Shown: positions 34,377 through 43,560, numbered from the stretch's first letter. The stretch: DNA of 64,000 nt from Desulfonatronum thiodismutans (GCF_000717475.1 NZ_JPIK01000004.1:462409-526408), one strand, 5' to 3'. Made by a program: numbers and translations. The notes: generated by a model from the letters alone, not told the origin.

Positions 34377-35330
34377 ATGACCATGGAATTCGTCCAGGAA
34401 GCACACTCGACCTATGCCCAGGGAATCGCCCATTCGACGATCTTTCAGGGCGACTCCGGAAAGCTGCTTCAGCGTCTCCCTTCCAACTTCTTTCGTTGCT
34501 GCATAACGTCGCCCCCGTATTGGGGTCTGCGGGATTATGGGGCGGAAGGACAAATCGGAGACGAAGATGATCCGGACGAGTACGTTGAGCGCCTCGTGGA
34601 AGTCTTTGAGCAGGTTCGCCGCGTGCTCACCGACGACGGAACCCTGTGGTTGAACCTTGGCGACAGCTATACCAGCGGCAACCGGGCATACAGGGCTCCG
34701 GACAAGAAAAACCCCGTTCGCGCCATGTCGTATCGGGCCAAAACGCCCCATGGTCTCAAACCCAAGGATCTGATCGGCACTCCCTGGAGAACGGCCTTTG
34801 CCCTACAAAAAGCGGGATGGTATCTGCGCAGCGACATAATCTGGGAAAAGCCGAACTGCATGCCGGAGAGCGTCAAGGACCGGCCGACTAGATCCCATGA
34901 ATATATTTTTCTCTTCTCCAAGTCCCTAAAATACTATTACGACCATCAAAGCGTCCGGGAGGAGAATGGCCGCAACCGGCGCACGGTCTGGTCCATTCCC
35001 ACGGAAGCTTTCCCCGGCACCCACTTCGCCACCTTTCCGCCCAAACTGGTCGCCCCCTGCATTCTCGCCGGCTCCCAACCAGGAGACTGGGTTCTGGACC
35101 CTTTTTTGGGCTCGGGCACCGTGGCCGTGGTCTGTCAACGGCTTCAACGAAACTACGCGGGGATCGAATTGAACCCGGAATACGTCAAACTCGCCGTGGA
35201 CCGGGTGCGCGCGGAGGAATATCCCAGCACGGACCGATTCTATCACATCGACCAATTGATCCGGTCCGACTCGGAAGAACACCTGGATTTTCGCGAAAAC
35301 CTCCTCTCGCGAATCGGGATCAAGGCCTGA
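34377..35330 (+). CDS. Orphan site-specific DNA methyltransferase (beta class, SPPY type)
   Basis: The 317-residue protein has motif IV as TSPPYWGLRDYG near residue 42 and motif I as VLDPFLGSGTVAVV near residue 240, the circularly permuted order of beta-class amino-methyltransferases. SPPY usually marks N4-cytosine methylation, though N6-adenine enzymes also occur. No restriction endonuclease is next to it, so it may be regulatory or protective. The target domain lies about residues 90-200. It is divergent from the tup regulator and sits just before moeA. Confidence 0.88.
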   Translation: MTMEFVQEAHSTYAQGIAHSTIFQGDSGKLLQRLPSNFFRCCITSPPYWGLRDYGAEGQIGDEDDPDEYVERLVEVFEQVRRVLTDDGTLWLNLGDSYTSGNRAYRAPDKKNPVRAMSYRAKTPHGLKPKDLIGTPWRTAFALQKAGWYLRSDIIWEKPNCMPESVKDRPTRSHEYIFLFSKSLKYYYDHQSVREENGRNRRTVWSIPTEAFPGTHFATFPPKLVAPCILAGSQPGDWVLDPFLGSGTVAVVCQRLQRNYAGIELNPEYVKLAVDRVRAEEYPSTDRFYHIDQLIRSDSEEHLDFRENLLSRIGIKA

Positions 35331-35424
35331 GTTTCCTCTCTTCCGCCTCACTTTATCTGAACAAGGCGACAGAACGCCTTCCACTCTATTTCCAGCAGAT
35401 TTCCAGAATATAAGGACGACAATC

Positions 35425-37362
35425 ATGACCTTTCAACGTTCCATCTACCTGACCACCATCCCCATTCCCGAAGCCCTGGCCGCGGCCAAGGAGGCCCTGG
35501 ACCGGGAGTGGTTGATCCGCCGGGAAGTCGTTCCGTCCCAGGACGCTCTGGGGCGGGTTACGGCGGGGCCGATTTTTTCGCGGTATTCCAGCCCGACGTT
35601 TCACAGCGCGGCCATGGACGGGGTGGCCGTGGACGCGGAGGCGACCTTCATGGCCCGTGAGGGGCGACCTCTGGAATTGAAACTGGGGAAAAATTATCGA
35701 CCGGTGAACACCGGCCATGCCATGCCTGAAGGGACCAATGCAGTGATCATGATCGAGCAGGTGGTCCAGGTGGACGAGGAGACCATCGCCATCGAGGCCC
35801 CGGCCTTTCCCTGGCAACACGTTCGGCGCATCGGCGAGGACATCGTGGCCACGGAACTGCTCCTGCCGCAGAACCACCGGATTACGCCCTTTGACGTGGG
35901 CGCGTTGCTCAGCGCCGGGATATGGGAGGTCGAGGTTTGGGAACGGGTGCGCATTGCCTTTATCCCCACCGGGGACGAGGTGCTGGACTTCACCACTAGG
36001 CCGGAGCCCAAGCCCGGCCAGGTGGTGGAGAGCAATTCCCAGGTCTTCAAGGCCCTGGGTCACTCCTGGGGCTGCGAGGTCATCCGGGTTCCTCCGGTGC
36101 GCGACGAGCTGGAAGCGCTGACCAAAGCCGTGGGCAAGGCACTGGAAGACGCGCACATCGTGGTCATCGGCGCGGGTTCCTCGGCCGGGACCAAGGATTT
36201 CACCCGCACAGTCATGGAAAGCCAGGGCCGGGTCCTGGTCCACGGCATCGCGGCCATGCCCGGCAAGCCGTCGCTCCTGGGCGAAGCAGGAGGCAAACTT
36301 CTGGTGGGCGCGCCGGGCTATCCGGTCAGCGCGGTGATCTGCTTCGAGGAACTGGTCCGGCCCCTGGCCGCCTGGATGGGCCGCCGCGATCCGGGGGCAC
36401 GGCCCAAGGTCCGGGTGGAGCTGACCCGCAAGACGCCGTCCAAGCTGGGGGTTCAGGAATTCATGCGTCTGGCCATCGGCCGGGTGGGCGAGAAATGGGT
36501 GGCCACGCCCCTGGCCCGGGGCGCGGGGATGATCACCACTCTGACCAAGGCCCAGGGCATCGCCCGGATCCCCATGCACAGCGAGGGCGTGGAGGCCGGG
36601 ACCCTGCTGGACGCCGAACTGCTGGTCCCTGAAGCCGAGATGGAGCGGACCATCGTCTGCGTGGGCAGCCACGACAACACCCTGGACCTTTTGACCAACG
36701 AACTGATGGGTCTGGCCGAGCCCTTCCGGCTGGCCTCAACGCACGTGGGCAGCATGGGCGGCCTGACCGCCCTGCGCAACGGCGCGGCCCATCTGGCCGG
36801 GTGCCACCTCTTTGATCCTGAAACCGCGGACTATAACTTCCCGTTCCTGGCCAAATACCTCCCCGGCCTGGACCTGCTGGTGATCAACCTGGCTATCCGC
36901 CACCAGGGGCTGATCACGGCCAAGGGCAATCCCAAGGGCATTCGCGGCGTCGAAGACCTGGCCCGGCCCGACCTGACCTTCATCAACCGCCAGCGCGGCG
37001 CGGGAACGCGCATCCTCCTGGACCACCACCTCAAGCAGGCCGACATCACCCCGGACTCGGTCAAAGGCTATGACAAGGAAGAGTACACGCACATGGCCGT
37101 GGCCGTGAACGTGCTCAGCGGAGCGGCGGACTGCGGCCTGGGCATCTTCGCCGCGGCCAAGGCCCTGAACCTGGACTTCGTGCCCCTGGCCCGGGAACGC
37201 TACGACCTGATCATCCCCAGACAATTCGCGGCCGACCCGAAAATCGCCACGATCCTGGAATTGATCCGCTCAGAGGCGTTGCAGGCGAAAATCCGCGACC
37301 TGGGCGGATATGATACGGATTTGACGGGACGGGAGATGACGCCGGAATTGGGGTTGGGATAA
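35425..37362 (+). CDS. moeA: MoeA molybdopterin molybdenumtransferase fused to a PBP-like domain
   Basis: The 645-residue protein has a complete MoeA part (residues 1 to about 400) with HSAAMDGVAVDAEATF, FIPTGDEVLDF, VVIGAGSSAGTKDFT, GKPSLLG and GAPGYPVSAV. It inserts molybdate or tungstate into adenylated molybdopterin. Residues about 410-640 form a substrate-binding-like domain (GSMGGLTALRNGAAHLAGCH, RHQGLITAKGNP, GAGTRILLDHHLK) that matches the one in the tup-linked regulator. This fusion is common in Desulfovibrio-like bacteria. The extra domain may feed metal or cofactor to MoeA. AAGGA precedes the start. Confidence 0.92.
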   Translation: MTFQRSIYLTTIPIPEALAAAKEALDREWLIRREVVPSQDALGRVTAGPIFSRYSSPTFHSAAMDGVAVDAEATFMAREGRPLELKLGKNYRPVNTGHAMPEGTNAVIMIEQVVQVDEETIAIEAPAFPWQHVRRIGEDIVATELLLPQNHRITPFDVGALLSAGIWEVEVWERVRIAFIPTGDEVLDFTTRPEPKPGQVVESNSQVFKALGHSWGCEVIRVPPVRDELEALTKAVGKALEDAHIVVIGAGSSAGTKDFTRTVMESQGRVLVHGIAAMPGKPSLLGEAGGKLLVGAPGYPVSAVICFEELVRPLAAWMGRRDPGARPKVRVELTRKTPSKLGVQEFMRLAIGRVGEKWVATPLARGAGMITTLTKAQGIARIPMHSEGVEAGTLLDAELLVPEAEMERTIVCVGSHDNTLDLLTNELMGLAEPFRLASTHVGSMGGLTALRNGAAHLAGCHLFDPETADYNFPFLAKYLPGLDLLVINLAIRHQGLITAKGNPKGIRGVEDLARPDLTFINRQRGAGTRILLDHHLKQADITPDSVKGYDKEEYTHMAVAVNVLSGAADCGLGIFAAAKALNLDFVPLARERYDLIIPRQFAADPKIATILELIRSEALQAKIRDLGGYDTDLTGREMTPELGLG

Positions 37363-37559
37363 TGCATGTAATTGAAATTGATGGTTATCGGGCAGTTATC
37401 AAATATAATCCGGACATCGAGATGTTCCGAGGCGAATTCACTGATATCAACGGTGGGGCGGATTTTTATGCCAAGGATACTGAAAATCTCAAGAAAGAAG
37501 CCGCTCTCTCACTGAAGGTTTTTCTTGAAATGTGCGCTGAAGATGGTGCTCGACAGTAG
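37362..37559 (+). CDS. HicB-like antitoxin-fold protein
   Basis: The 65-residue protein (GYRAVIKYNPDIEMFRGEFT, LKKEAALSLKVFLEMCAEDG) matches the N-terminal HicB fold: a short beta-sheet followed by a helix ending in a DYLExCxE-like segment. No HicA toxin gene and no DNA-binding C-terminal domain are present. It overlaps the moeA stop by one base, so it is co-translated with moeA. It is convergent with asnS, leaving only 3 bp between the two genes. Alone it may have another role; the call rests on length and pattern. Confidence 0.65.
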   Translation: MHVIEIDGYRAVIKYNPDIEMFRGEFTDINGGADFYAKDTENLKKEAALSLKVFLEMCAEDGARQ

Positions 37560-37562
37560 CAA

Positions 37563-38942
37563 TCAAAACTCCAGATGCCCCGGCGTGCGGGGAAAAGGAA
37601 TCACGTCGCGGATGTTGGTTGCGCCGGTAAGCATCATCAGGAAGCGCTCGAAGCCCATGCCGAATCCGGCGTGGGGTGCGGAGCCGAAGCGGCGGGTATC
37701 CAGGTACCACCAGTAGGCGTCCTTGTTCAGGCCCTGCTCGTCCATCCGGTCCGAGAGGATGTTCAGCCGCTCCTCGCGCTGGCTCCCGCCCACCAGTTCC
37801 CCCACCCGGGGCACGAGCAGGTCCATGGCCGCCACGGTCTCGCCGTCGTCGTTTAGGCGCATGTAGAACGGCTTGATGGTTCGCGGGTAGTCGTAAACGA
37901 TTACCGGCTGCTTGAAGTGCTCCTCGGCCAGGAAACGCTCGTGCTCGGTCTGCAAGTCCGACCCGAACAACACCTGAAATTCAAAATCCCGCTTGCTGTC
38001 TTCCAGGATGTCAATGGCCTGGACGTAGGATATCCGGGCAAAGGGCTTGGCCAGCAATATTTCCAGGTCGCCGAGCAAGGTCTTGTCCACGAACTTGCCG
38101 AACAGTTCCAGGTCGTCCGCGCGGTTATTCATGACCTGCCGGACCATGGCCTTGGTCAGGTCTTCGGCCAGTTGCATGTCTTCGGCCAAGTCCCCGAAGG
38201 CGAACTCCGGCTCGATCATCCAGAATTCCGCGGCATGCCGCGGAGTATTGGAATTTTCGGCCCGAAAGGTCGGCCCGAAGGTGTAAACCTTGCCCAGGGC
38301 GCAGGCATACAGCTCGGCCTCCAGTTGGCCGGAGACGGTCAGATTGGCCTGCCTGCCGAAAAAATCCTCGGAATGCACGTCGGCTCCGGGCTTGGGCCGG
38401 TGCTCGGGAGGAAGGCTGGTCACCCGGAACATCTCCCCGGCCCCTTCGCAGTCCGAACCGGTCAAAATCGGCGCATGCAGATGCCAGAAGCCTTGCCCGC
38501 GAAAAAAATCATGCACGGCAAAGGCCGCCTCGGAGCGGATCCGGGCCATGGCCCCGTACTTGTTGGTCCTGGGCCGCAGGTGGGCGATGGTCCGCAGGAA
38601 CTCGTCCGAATGGCGCTTTTTCTGAAGCGGATACGTTTCCTGATCCGCCATGCCGATGAGCACGACCCGCGCGGCCCGCACCTCCCAGCTCTGCCCCGCG
38701 GCGGGTGAGGCCACGTGCTCGCCGAGAATCTCCACAGAAGCCCCGGTGTTCACGTCCTTGAAGAGCTTGTCCGCCACGGTATGATCCACGACGACCTGCA
38801 CGTTCCCGAGGCAGGAGCCGTCGTTGATCTCCAGAAACGTGACTTCCTTGGCGTCCCGCCTGGTGCGCACCCAGCCCCGAAGCAGAATGGAACCCAGCGG
38901 CACGGCGGCGCTCACGGCCTGAAAAACGGATGTTCTGTTCAT
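37563..38942 (-). CDS. asnS: Asparagine-tRNA ligase
   Basis: The 459-residue protein has an N-terminal OB-fold anticodon-binding domain (VRTRRDAKEVTFLEINDGSC) and class II motifs. These include FRAENSNTPRHAAEFWMIEPEFAF (motif 2, read in two parts) and GFGMGFERFLMMLTG (motif 3). The residues around AEFWMIEPE and YAPRTIKPFYM-type blocks are those of AsnRS rather than AspRS. The ATG at 38942 is preceded by GGAGAA; upstream codons in frame to 39020 are not family-like. It charges tRNA-Asn. Confidence 0.94.
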   Translation of the reverse strand: MNRTSVFQAVSAAVPLGSILLRGWVRTRRDAKEVTFLEINDGSCLGNVQVVVDHTVADKLFKDVNTGASVEILGEHVASPAAGQSWEVRAARVVLIGMADQETYPLQKKRHSDEFLRTIAHLRPRTNKYGAMARIRSEAAFAVHDFFRGQGFWHLHAPILTGSDCEGAGEMFRVTSLPPEHRPKPGADVHSEDFFGRQANLTVSGQLEAELYACALGKVYTFGPTFRAENSNTPRHAAEFWMIEPEFAFGDLAEDMQLAEDLTKAMVRQVMNNRADDLELFGKFVDKTLLGDLEILLAKPFARISYVQAIDILEDSKRDFEFQVLFGSDLQTEHERFLAEEHFKQPVIVYDYPRTIKPFYMRLNDDGETVAAMDLLVPRVGELVGGSQREERLNILSDRMDEQGLNKDAYWWYLDTRRFGSAPHAGFGMGFERFLMMLTGATNIRDVIPFPRTPGHLEF

Positions 38943-39117
38943 GCGGCGTTCTCCATCGACATGATGATAATGGGGTGAGACATCGACTCCGAAACAACAT
39001 TGACCATCTTCCCTTTCCATGCAAGTGTTTCAGGTGAAGAGTCATACATCGAAATCCTCGATCAAAGATCCAAACCGGACTGCCTCACCCCTTCACCCAA
39101 AGCCGGAGCGCCCCGCC

Positions 39118-40158
39118 ATGCTGACATCGCTCGCCGTTTCCCGGTTTTCCCTGTTCGCCGAAGCCAAGCTGAGCTTCACCCCCGGCTTGAACGTCATTGT
39201 CGGAGAAAACAGCACGGGGAAGAGTCATCTGCTCAAGCTCGCCTATGTGGTCAGCGCTCTGCAAAGCGAGAGTTCCGAGGAAACGGCTCCGGAAATCCAC
39301 TTCCACCTGGACGAACGGATCGCGGAAAAATTGGTGGCCGTGTTTCGTCCGGATTTTCTCGGTGGGCTGGTCAATAGGACTTCCGGGCGATCGCGCTGTG
39401 TGGTGTTCGCCGCCTTCCAGGGGCATGCCCTGCGCTTCAGCTTCGCGCCCAACAGCCGCAAAAAAGTGGCTATCGAAGCGCATACGCCCCCCAAAACCGC
39501 CAAGTCACCTGTGATGCTCCCTCCCAAGGAAGCCTTGTCGCTTTTCCCGAGCCTGGTCGGCTCCTATGAGCGCCGTGAACTGCCCATGGACGAGACCTAT
39601 TACGACCTGTGCCGAAAATTCCAGGCCGGGCCATTAAAGCCATCCCAATTGCAACCAGTAGCCACCCTGATTCAAGAACTGGAGACCATCCTGCGGGGCA
39701 AAGTCCTTCTGGAGCACGGACGTTTTCACGTCAAAACCAGCGACAAAGGCAAGCTGGAAATCGGTTTGCTGGCCGAGGGGCTGCGCAAGATCGCCCAACT
39801 GGCGTACTTGCTGCTAAACGGAACCTTGTGCCGCGGATGCACGCTGTTTTGGGATGAGCCGGACAGCAACCTGAACCCCAGATTGATCCGCAAAGTTGCC
39901 CAGGCGCTGCTGGCCACGGCCCAGGCCGGAATCCAGGTGGTCATCGCCACCCACAGCCTTTTTCTGCTCAGGGAGTTGGCCTTGCTGAACCGGTCCCATG
40001 CTGTCCAGACCCTGTTCACCGGGCTGGAATACAACAATTCCGGAGTCGTCGCGCACCAGGACGAAGACATTGAGGGTTTGCCCAACATCGCGGCTTTGGA
40101 AGAGGAATTGGATCAGAGCGACCGCTACCTTGAGCAGCATTTGGAGACGGATCGATGA
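39118..40158 (+). CDS. AAA/ABC-like ATPase of a two-gene unit (possible defence ATPase)
   Basis: The 346-residue protein resembles AAA_15/AAA_21 ATPases related to the OLD and RecF families. Walker A is GENSTGKS at residues 29-36, an ABC-like signature helix lies near LLAEGLRKIAQLAYLL, and Walker B is CTLFWDEPDSNLNPRL (241-256). The switch His is H279 in VVIATHSLFLLREL. No TOPRIM domain follows. The start at ATG 39118 opens with the usual MLTSLAVSRFSLF strand; an earlier frame start at 39019 is unlikely. The next gene overlaps it by four bases. ATPases of this kind act in DNA repair or phage defence; the exact role here is not known. Confidence 0.8.
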   Translation: MLTSLAVSRFSLFAEAKLSFTPGLNVIVGENSTGKSHLLKLAYVVSALQSESSEETAPEIHFHLDERIAEKLVAVFRPDFLGGLVNRTSGRSRCVVFAAFQGHALRFSFAPNSRKKVAIEAHTPPKTAKSPVMLPPKEALSLFPSLVGSYERRELPMDETYYDLCRKFQAGPLKPSQLQPVATLIQELETILRGKVLLEHGRFHVKTSDKGKLEIGLLAEGLRKIAQLAYLLLNGTLCRGCTLFWDEPDSNLNPRLIRKVAQALLATAQAGIQVVIATHSLFLLRELALLNRSHAVQTLFTGLEYNNSGVVAHQDEDIEGLPNIAALEEELDQSDRYLEQHLETDR

Positions 40159-40718
40159 CCGAATTCGTCGAGGGGGAATTGCTCTTTCGTTTTGCCCAGG
40201 GCGTTACGGTCTGCAAATACGACGACACCAAGTTTTACCGGAGCACAATGCTTCGAGTGGAGGGGACCAAGGCCGTGGATTTCATGGCCGTTCGTCCGGG
40301 GTCCGGCGCCCCCGGCGATCTGCTGCTTATTGAGGTCAAAGATCTCAGCGGGCATGAGTCCCGCAACCGCCAGCGCCTGCTCTCCGGGCGGCTGGTTTCG
40401 GAAGTGGTTCAGAAAGTCCGGGACAGTCTCTCCGGCCTCATCGCGGCCCGACGCTGGGACGTCCCGGAATTGCGACCCTTTGCACGCGCCCTCTTTCACA
40501 AGAACCAATCCCCGCGCATCCAGGTGATCCTTTTTTTGGAAGAACGCAAAAGCGCGTCGCAGCTTTTCCCCTATAAACGCAGACTCGCGGACCAGATTCA
40601 GCTCCTCAACAACAAGCTGCGTCCGTTTAGGGCCGAAGGAAAAATATTTAACAGCAAGAACCTGCCCAGCAGTTACGGGATACGGGCAACACGCCAAACT
40701 CAATCCACAACCAACTAA
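40155..40718 (+). CDS. Partner of the ATPase, with a PD-(D/E)xK nuclease-like motif
   Basis: The 187-residue protein has D42 in AVDFMAV followed by E60 and K62 in LLLIEVKDLSGH, the D...ExK spacing of PD-(D/E)xK nucleases. A basic stretch follows (SRNRQRLLSGRLV). The C-terminal half is basic and without recognisable motif (LFPYKRRLADQIQLLNNKL). It overlaps the ATPase stop by ATGA, so the two are co-translated and probably form a complex. The nuclease reading is inference from three residues and context. It could equally be a non-enzymatic partner. Confidence 0.6.
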   Translation: MTEFVEGELLFRFAQGVTVCKYDDTKFYRSTMLRVEGTKAVDFMAVRPGSGAPGDLLLIEVKDLSGHESRNRQRLLSGRLVSEVVQKVRDSLSGLIAARRWDVPELRPFARALFHKNQSPRIQVILFLEERKSASQLFPYKRRLADQIQLLNNKLRPFRAEGKIFNSKNLPSSYGIRATRQTQSTTN

Positions 40719-40807
40719 AATTCCGAATGTTTTATTTCAAAAACTCGACATACCTTCAGCCTATCCACCCCTCTTGGGTGTCCAACCTCACGCAAGGAGC
40801 CTTTGCC

Positions 40808-40837
40808 TTGACAATAAGAGCTTTACGGTTGTAATAA
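40808..40837 (+). promoter_or_regulatory. Candidate sigma-70 promoter of dsrABD
   Basis: TTGACA at 40808-40813 and TAATAA at 40832-40837 are separated by 18 bp, about 170 bp upstream of the dsrA start. The TTGACA is a perfect -35 consensus. No hairpin stronger than CACCC-CTCTT-GGGTG just upstream is visible. The long untranslated leader could hold control elements. Confidence 0.5.
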
Positions 40838-41006
40838 TTTTCACGAAGCATATTTCCAAGTGCTTCAATTCAGATCATTGGATTCATTTTGCGCACAAGG
40901 GGGCCGACGCGGTCGCATTCACCCGGCGAGTTCGGTTCAATGCGCAGGCCGGTTCCCTTCTGTTTTGTTTGATGAACCCCCCTAAACCCTTCGAGGAGGC
41001 AGAACA

Positions 41007-42320
41007 ATGGCGAAACACAAGACCCCGTTGTTGGACGAGCTGGAAAAAGGACCATGGCCCAGCTTTGTTTCCGACATCAAGCGGGAAGCAGAGTCAAGGG
41101 CGAAGAATGAGAAAGGCGTTGAGTACCAGATTCCCGTGGACGTCTGCGACGATCTGCTGGGCGTGCTGGAACTCTCCTACAACGACGGGGAGACCCACTG
41201 GAAGCACGGCGGCATCGTCGGCGTCTTCGGCTATGGCGGCGGCGTCATCGGCCGGTACTGCGACCAGCCGGAAATGTTCCCGGGCGTGGCGCACTTCCAC
41301 ACCGTGCGCGTCAACCAGCCTTCCGGACTGTACTACAGCACGGACTTCCTGAATAAGCTCTGCGATCTCTGGGAATTCCGCGGTAGCGGCCTGACCAACA
41401 TGCACGGCTCCACCGGCGATATCGTCTGGTTGGGCACCACCACCCCGCAGTTGGAAGAAATCTTTTATGAACTGACCCACAACCTGGATACCGACCTGGG
41501 CGGCTCCGGCTCCAACCTGCGCACCCCGGCCTGCTGTCTTGGCAAGTCCCGATGCGAGTTTGCCTGTATCGATGCCCAGGACATCTGTCATGACTTCACG
41601 AATGAATTCCAGGACTTCCTGCATCGCCCGGCTTTTCCGTACAAATTCAAATTCAAGTTTGACGGCTGCCCCAACGGTTGCGTGGCATCCATCGCCCGCT
41701 CCGACCTGTCCTTCATCGGACTGTGGAAGGACAACATCCGTATCGACCAGAAAGCGGTCAAGGCCTACATCGGCGGCGAGATTCCTCCGAACGGCGGAGC
41801 CCATGCCGGACGCGACTGGGGCAAGTTCGACATCCAGAAGGAAATTATCGCCCTTTGCCCGACCCAGTGTATGTGGATGGAAGGCGACACCCTGAAGATC
41901 AACGACAAAGAGTGCAACCACTGCATGCACTGCATCAACGCCATGCCGCGTGCCCTGCGCATCGGTGAGGACACCGGCTGCGCCATGCTCCTGGGCGCCA
42001 AAGCCCCGATCCTGGATGGCGCTCAGATGGGCACCCTGGTCGTTCCCTTCATCAAGTGCGAAGCCCCGTACACCGAGATCAAGGACCTGATCGAAAAGCT
42101 GTTCGAGTTCTGGATGGAAGAGGGCAAGAACCGTGAGCGTGTCGGTGAAACCATGAAGCGCGTCGGCCTGTACAAGATCCTGCAGGTTCTGGAAGTCGAA
42201 GTCGATGCCCGCGTGGTTCAGGAGCCGAGGACCAACCCCTATATCTTCTGGAAGGAAGAGGAAGTCACCGGCGGTTGGGATCGGAAGATTGAAGACTACA
42301 GAAGCCGTCACAAAATGTAA
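41007..42320 (+). CDS. dsrA: Dissimilatory sulfite reductase alpha subunit
   Basis: The 437-residue protein has the DsrA siroheme-[4Fe-4S] motifs CLGKSRC and CPNGC (DGCPNGCVASIARSD). An inserted ferredoxin domain follows with CPTQCMWMEGD and ECNHCMHCINAMP. With DsrB it reduces sulfite, delivering sulfur to DsrC as a trisulfide, in the cytoplasm. GAGGAGG lies before the ATG. Length is normal for DsrA. It starts the dsrA-dsrB-dsrD operon. Confidence 0.97.
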   Translation: MAKHKTPLLDELEKGPWPSFVSDIKREAESRAKNEKGVEYQIPVDVCDDLLGVLELSYNDGETHWKHGGIVGVFGYGGGVIGRYCDQPEMFPGVAHFHTVRVNQPSGLYYSTDFLNKLCDLWEFRGSGLTNMHGSTGDIVWLGTTTPQLEEIFYELTHNLDTDLGGSGSNLRTPACCLGKSRCEFACIDAQDICHDFTNEFQDFLHRPAFPYKFKFKFDGCPNGCVASIARSDLSFIGLWKDNIRIDQKAVKAYIGGEIPPNGGAHAGRDWGKFDIQKEIIALCPTQCMWMEGDTLKINDKECNHCMHCINAMPRALRIGEDTGCAMLLGAKAPILDGAQMGTLVVPFIKCEAPYTEIKDLIEKLFEFWMEEGKNRERVGETMKRVGLYKILQVLEVEVDARVVQEPRTNPYIFWKEEEVTGGWDRKIEDYRSRHKM

Positions 42321-42341
42321 CGAGCCCAGGAGGTTATACAA

Positions 42342-43493
42342 ATGGCATTCATTTCCTCAGGATATGATCCGAAGCAGCCGATGAAGGACCGGATCACGGA
42401 TATCGGCCCCAAGCACTACCAGGAGTTCCTGCCGCCAGTGCTCAAAAACAACTACGGAAAGTGGCTGTACCACGAAATCCTGGAGCCCGGCGTGTTGATG
42501 CACAAGGCCGAGAGCGGCGACGAAGTGTACACAGTCCGTGTCGGCTCCCCCCGCCTGATGGGTGTGCAGACCATCCGGGAAATCTGTGAAATCGCGGACA
42601 AGCACTGCGGCGGACACGTCCGTTGGACCACTCGGAACAACGTCGAGTTCATGGTGGACAGCAAGGACAAAGTCGCTCCGTTGAAGGAAGACCTGCTCAG
42701 CCGCAAGCATACCGGCGGCAGCTTCAAGTTCCCCATCGGCGGAACCGGCGCGGGCATGACCAACATCATTCACACCCAGGGATGGGTGCACTGCCACACC
42801 GCGGCTTCCGACGCCTCCGGCACGGTCAAGGCCGTGATGGACGACATGTTTGAAGAGTTCACCCAGATGCGCCTGCCCGCGCAACTGCGCGTCTCCATGG
42901 CCTGCTGCGTAAACATGTGCGGCGCCGTGCACTGCTCGGACATCGGCTTCGTCGGCTACCACCGCAAGCCTCCGATCATCGACCACAAGACCCTGGACAA
43001 TATCTGCGAGATCCCCCTGGCAGTGTCCGCTTGCCCCACTGCTGCCATTCGCCCGACCAAGGTCGACATGCCTGACGGCACCAAGGTCAACTCCGTGGCC
43101 ATCAAGAACGAGCGTTGCATGTTCTGCGGCAACTGCTACACCATGTGTCCGGCCCTGCCTCTGTCCGACGGTCAAGGCGGCGACGGCCTGATCATCATGG
43201 TCGGCGGCAAGGTGTCCAACCGGATCAGCAATCCCAAGTTCTCCAAGGTCGTCGTGGACTTCGTCCCCAACGAGCCACCCCGTTGGCCCACGTTGGTCAA
43301 GAAAGTTCGCCAGATCGTCGAGGCTTATTCCAAGGGCGCCCACAAGTACGAGCGTCTGGGTGAATGGGCCGAGCGCATCGGCTGGGAACGCTTCTTCGAG
43401 GTTTGCGATCTGGAGTTCACCTGGCACTTGATCGATGACTTCCGTGATCCCGCCTACGAGACCTGGCGGCAGACCACGAACTTCAAGTTCTAA
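42342..43493 (+). CDS. dsrB: Dissimilatory sulfite reductase beta subunit
   Basis: The 383-residue protein has the DsrB cluster motif [14 protein letters not shown], a Cys in [14 protein letters not shown], and a ferredoxin domain with [12 protein letters not shown] and [17 protein letters not shown]. It binds the catalytically active siroheme in the A2B2 complex. AGGAGGT precedes the start, 21 bp after dsrA. A strong hairpin follows the stop. Confidence 0.97.
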   Translation: MAFISSGYDPKQPMKDRITDIGPKHYQEFLPPVLKNNYGKWLYHEILEPGVLMHKAESGDEVYTVRVGSPRLMGVQTIREICEIADKHCGGHVRWTTRNNVEFMVDSKDKVAPLKEDLLSRKHTGGSFKFPIGGTGAGMTNIIHTQGWVHCHTAASDASGTVKAVMDDMFEEFTQMRLPAQLRVSMACCVNMCGAVHCSDIGFVGYHRKPPIIDHKTLDNICEIPLAVSACPTAAIRPTKVDMPDGTKVNSVAIKNERCMFCGNCYTMCPALPLSDGQGGDGLIIMVGGKVSNRISNPKFSKVVVDFVPNEPPRWPTLVKKVRQIVEAYSKGAHKYERLGEWAERIGWERFFEVCDLEFTWHLIDDFRDPAYETWRQTTNFKF

Positions 43494-43506
43494 GTCAACA
43501 CATAAA

Positions 43507-43541
43507 AAACAGCCTGGGGGCATCCCGCCCCCAGGCTGTTT
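43507..43541 (+). terminator. Strong hairpin between dsrB and dsrD
   Basis: The arms AAACAGCCTGGGGG and its exact complement (14 bp) surround a seven-base loop. The downstream bases are TATAAACC, so there is no long U-run. It lies in the 67-bp gap before dsrD. It may partly terminate or protect the dsrAB message, setting the ratio of dsrAB to dsrD. Confidence 0.7.
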
Positions 43542-43560
43542 ATAAACCGAGGAGAATCTC

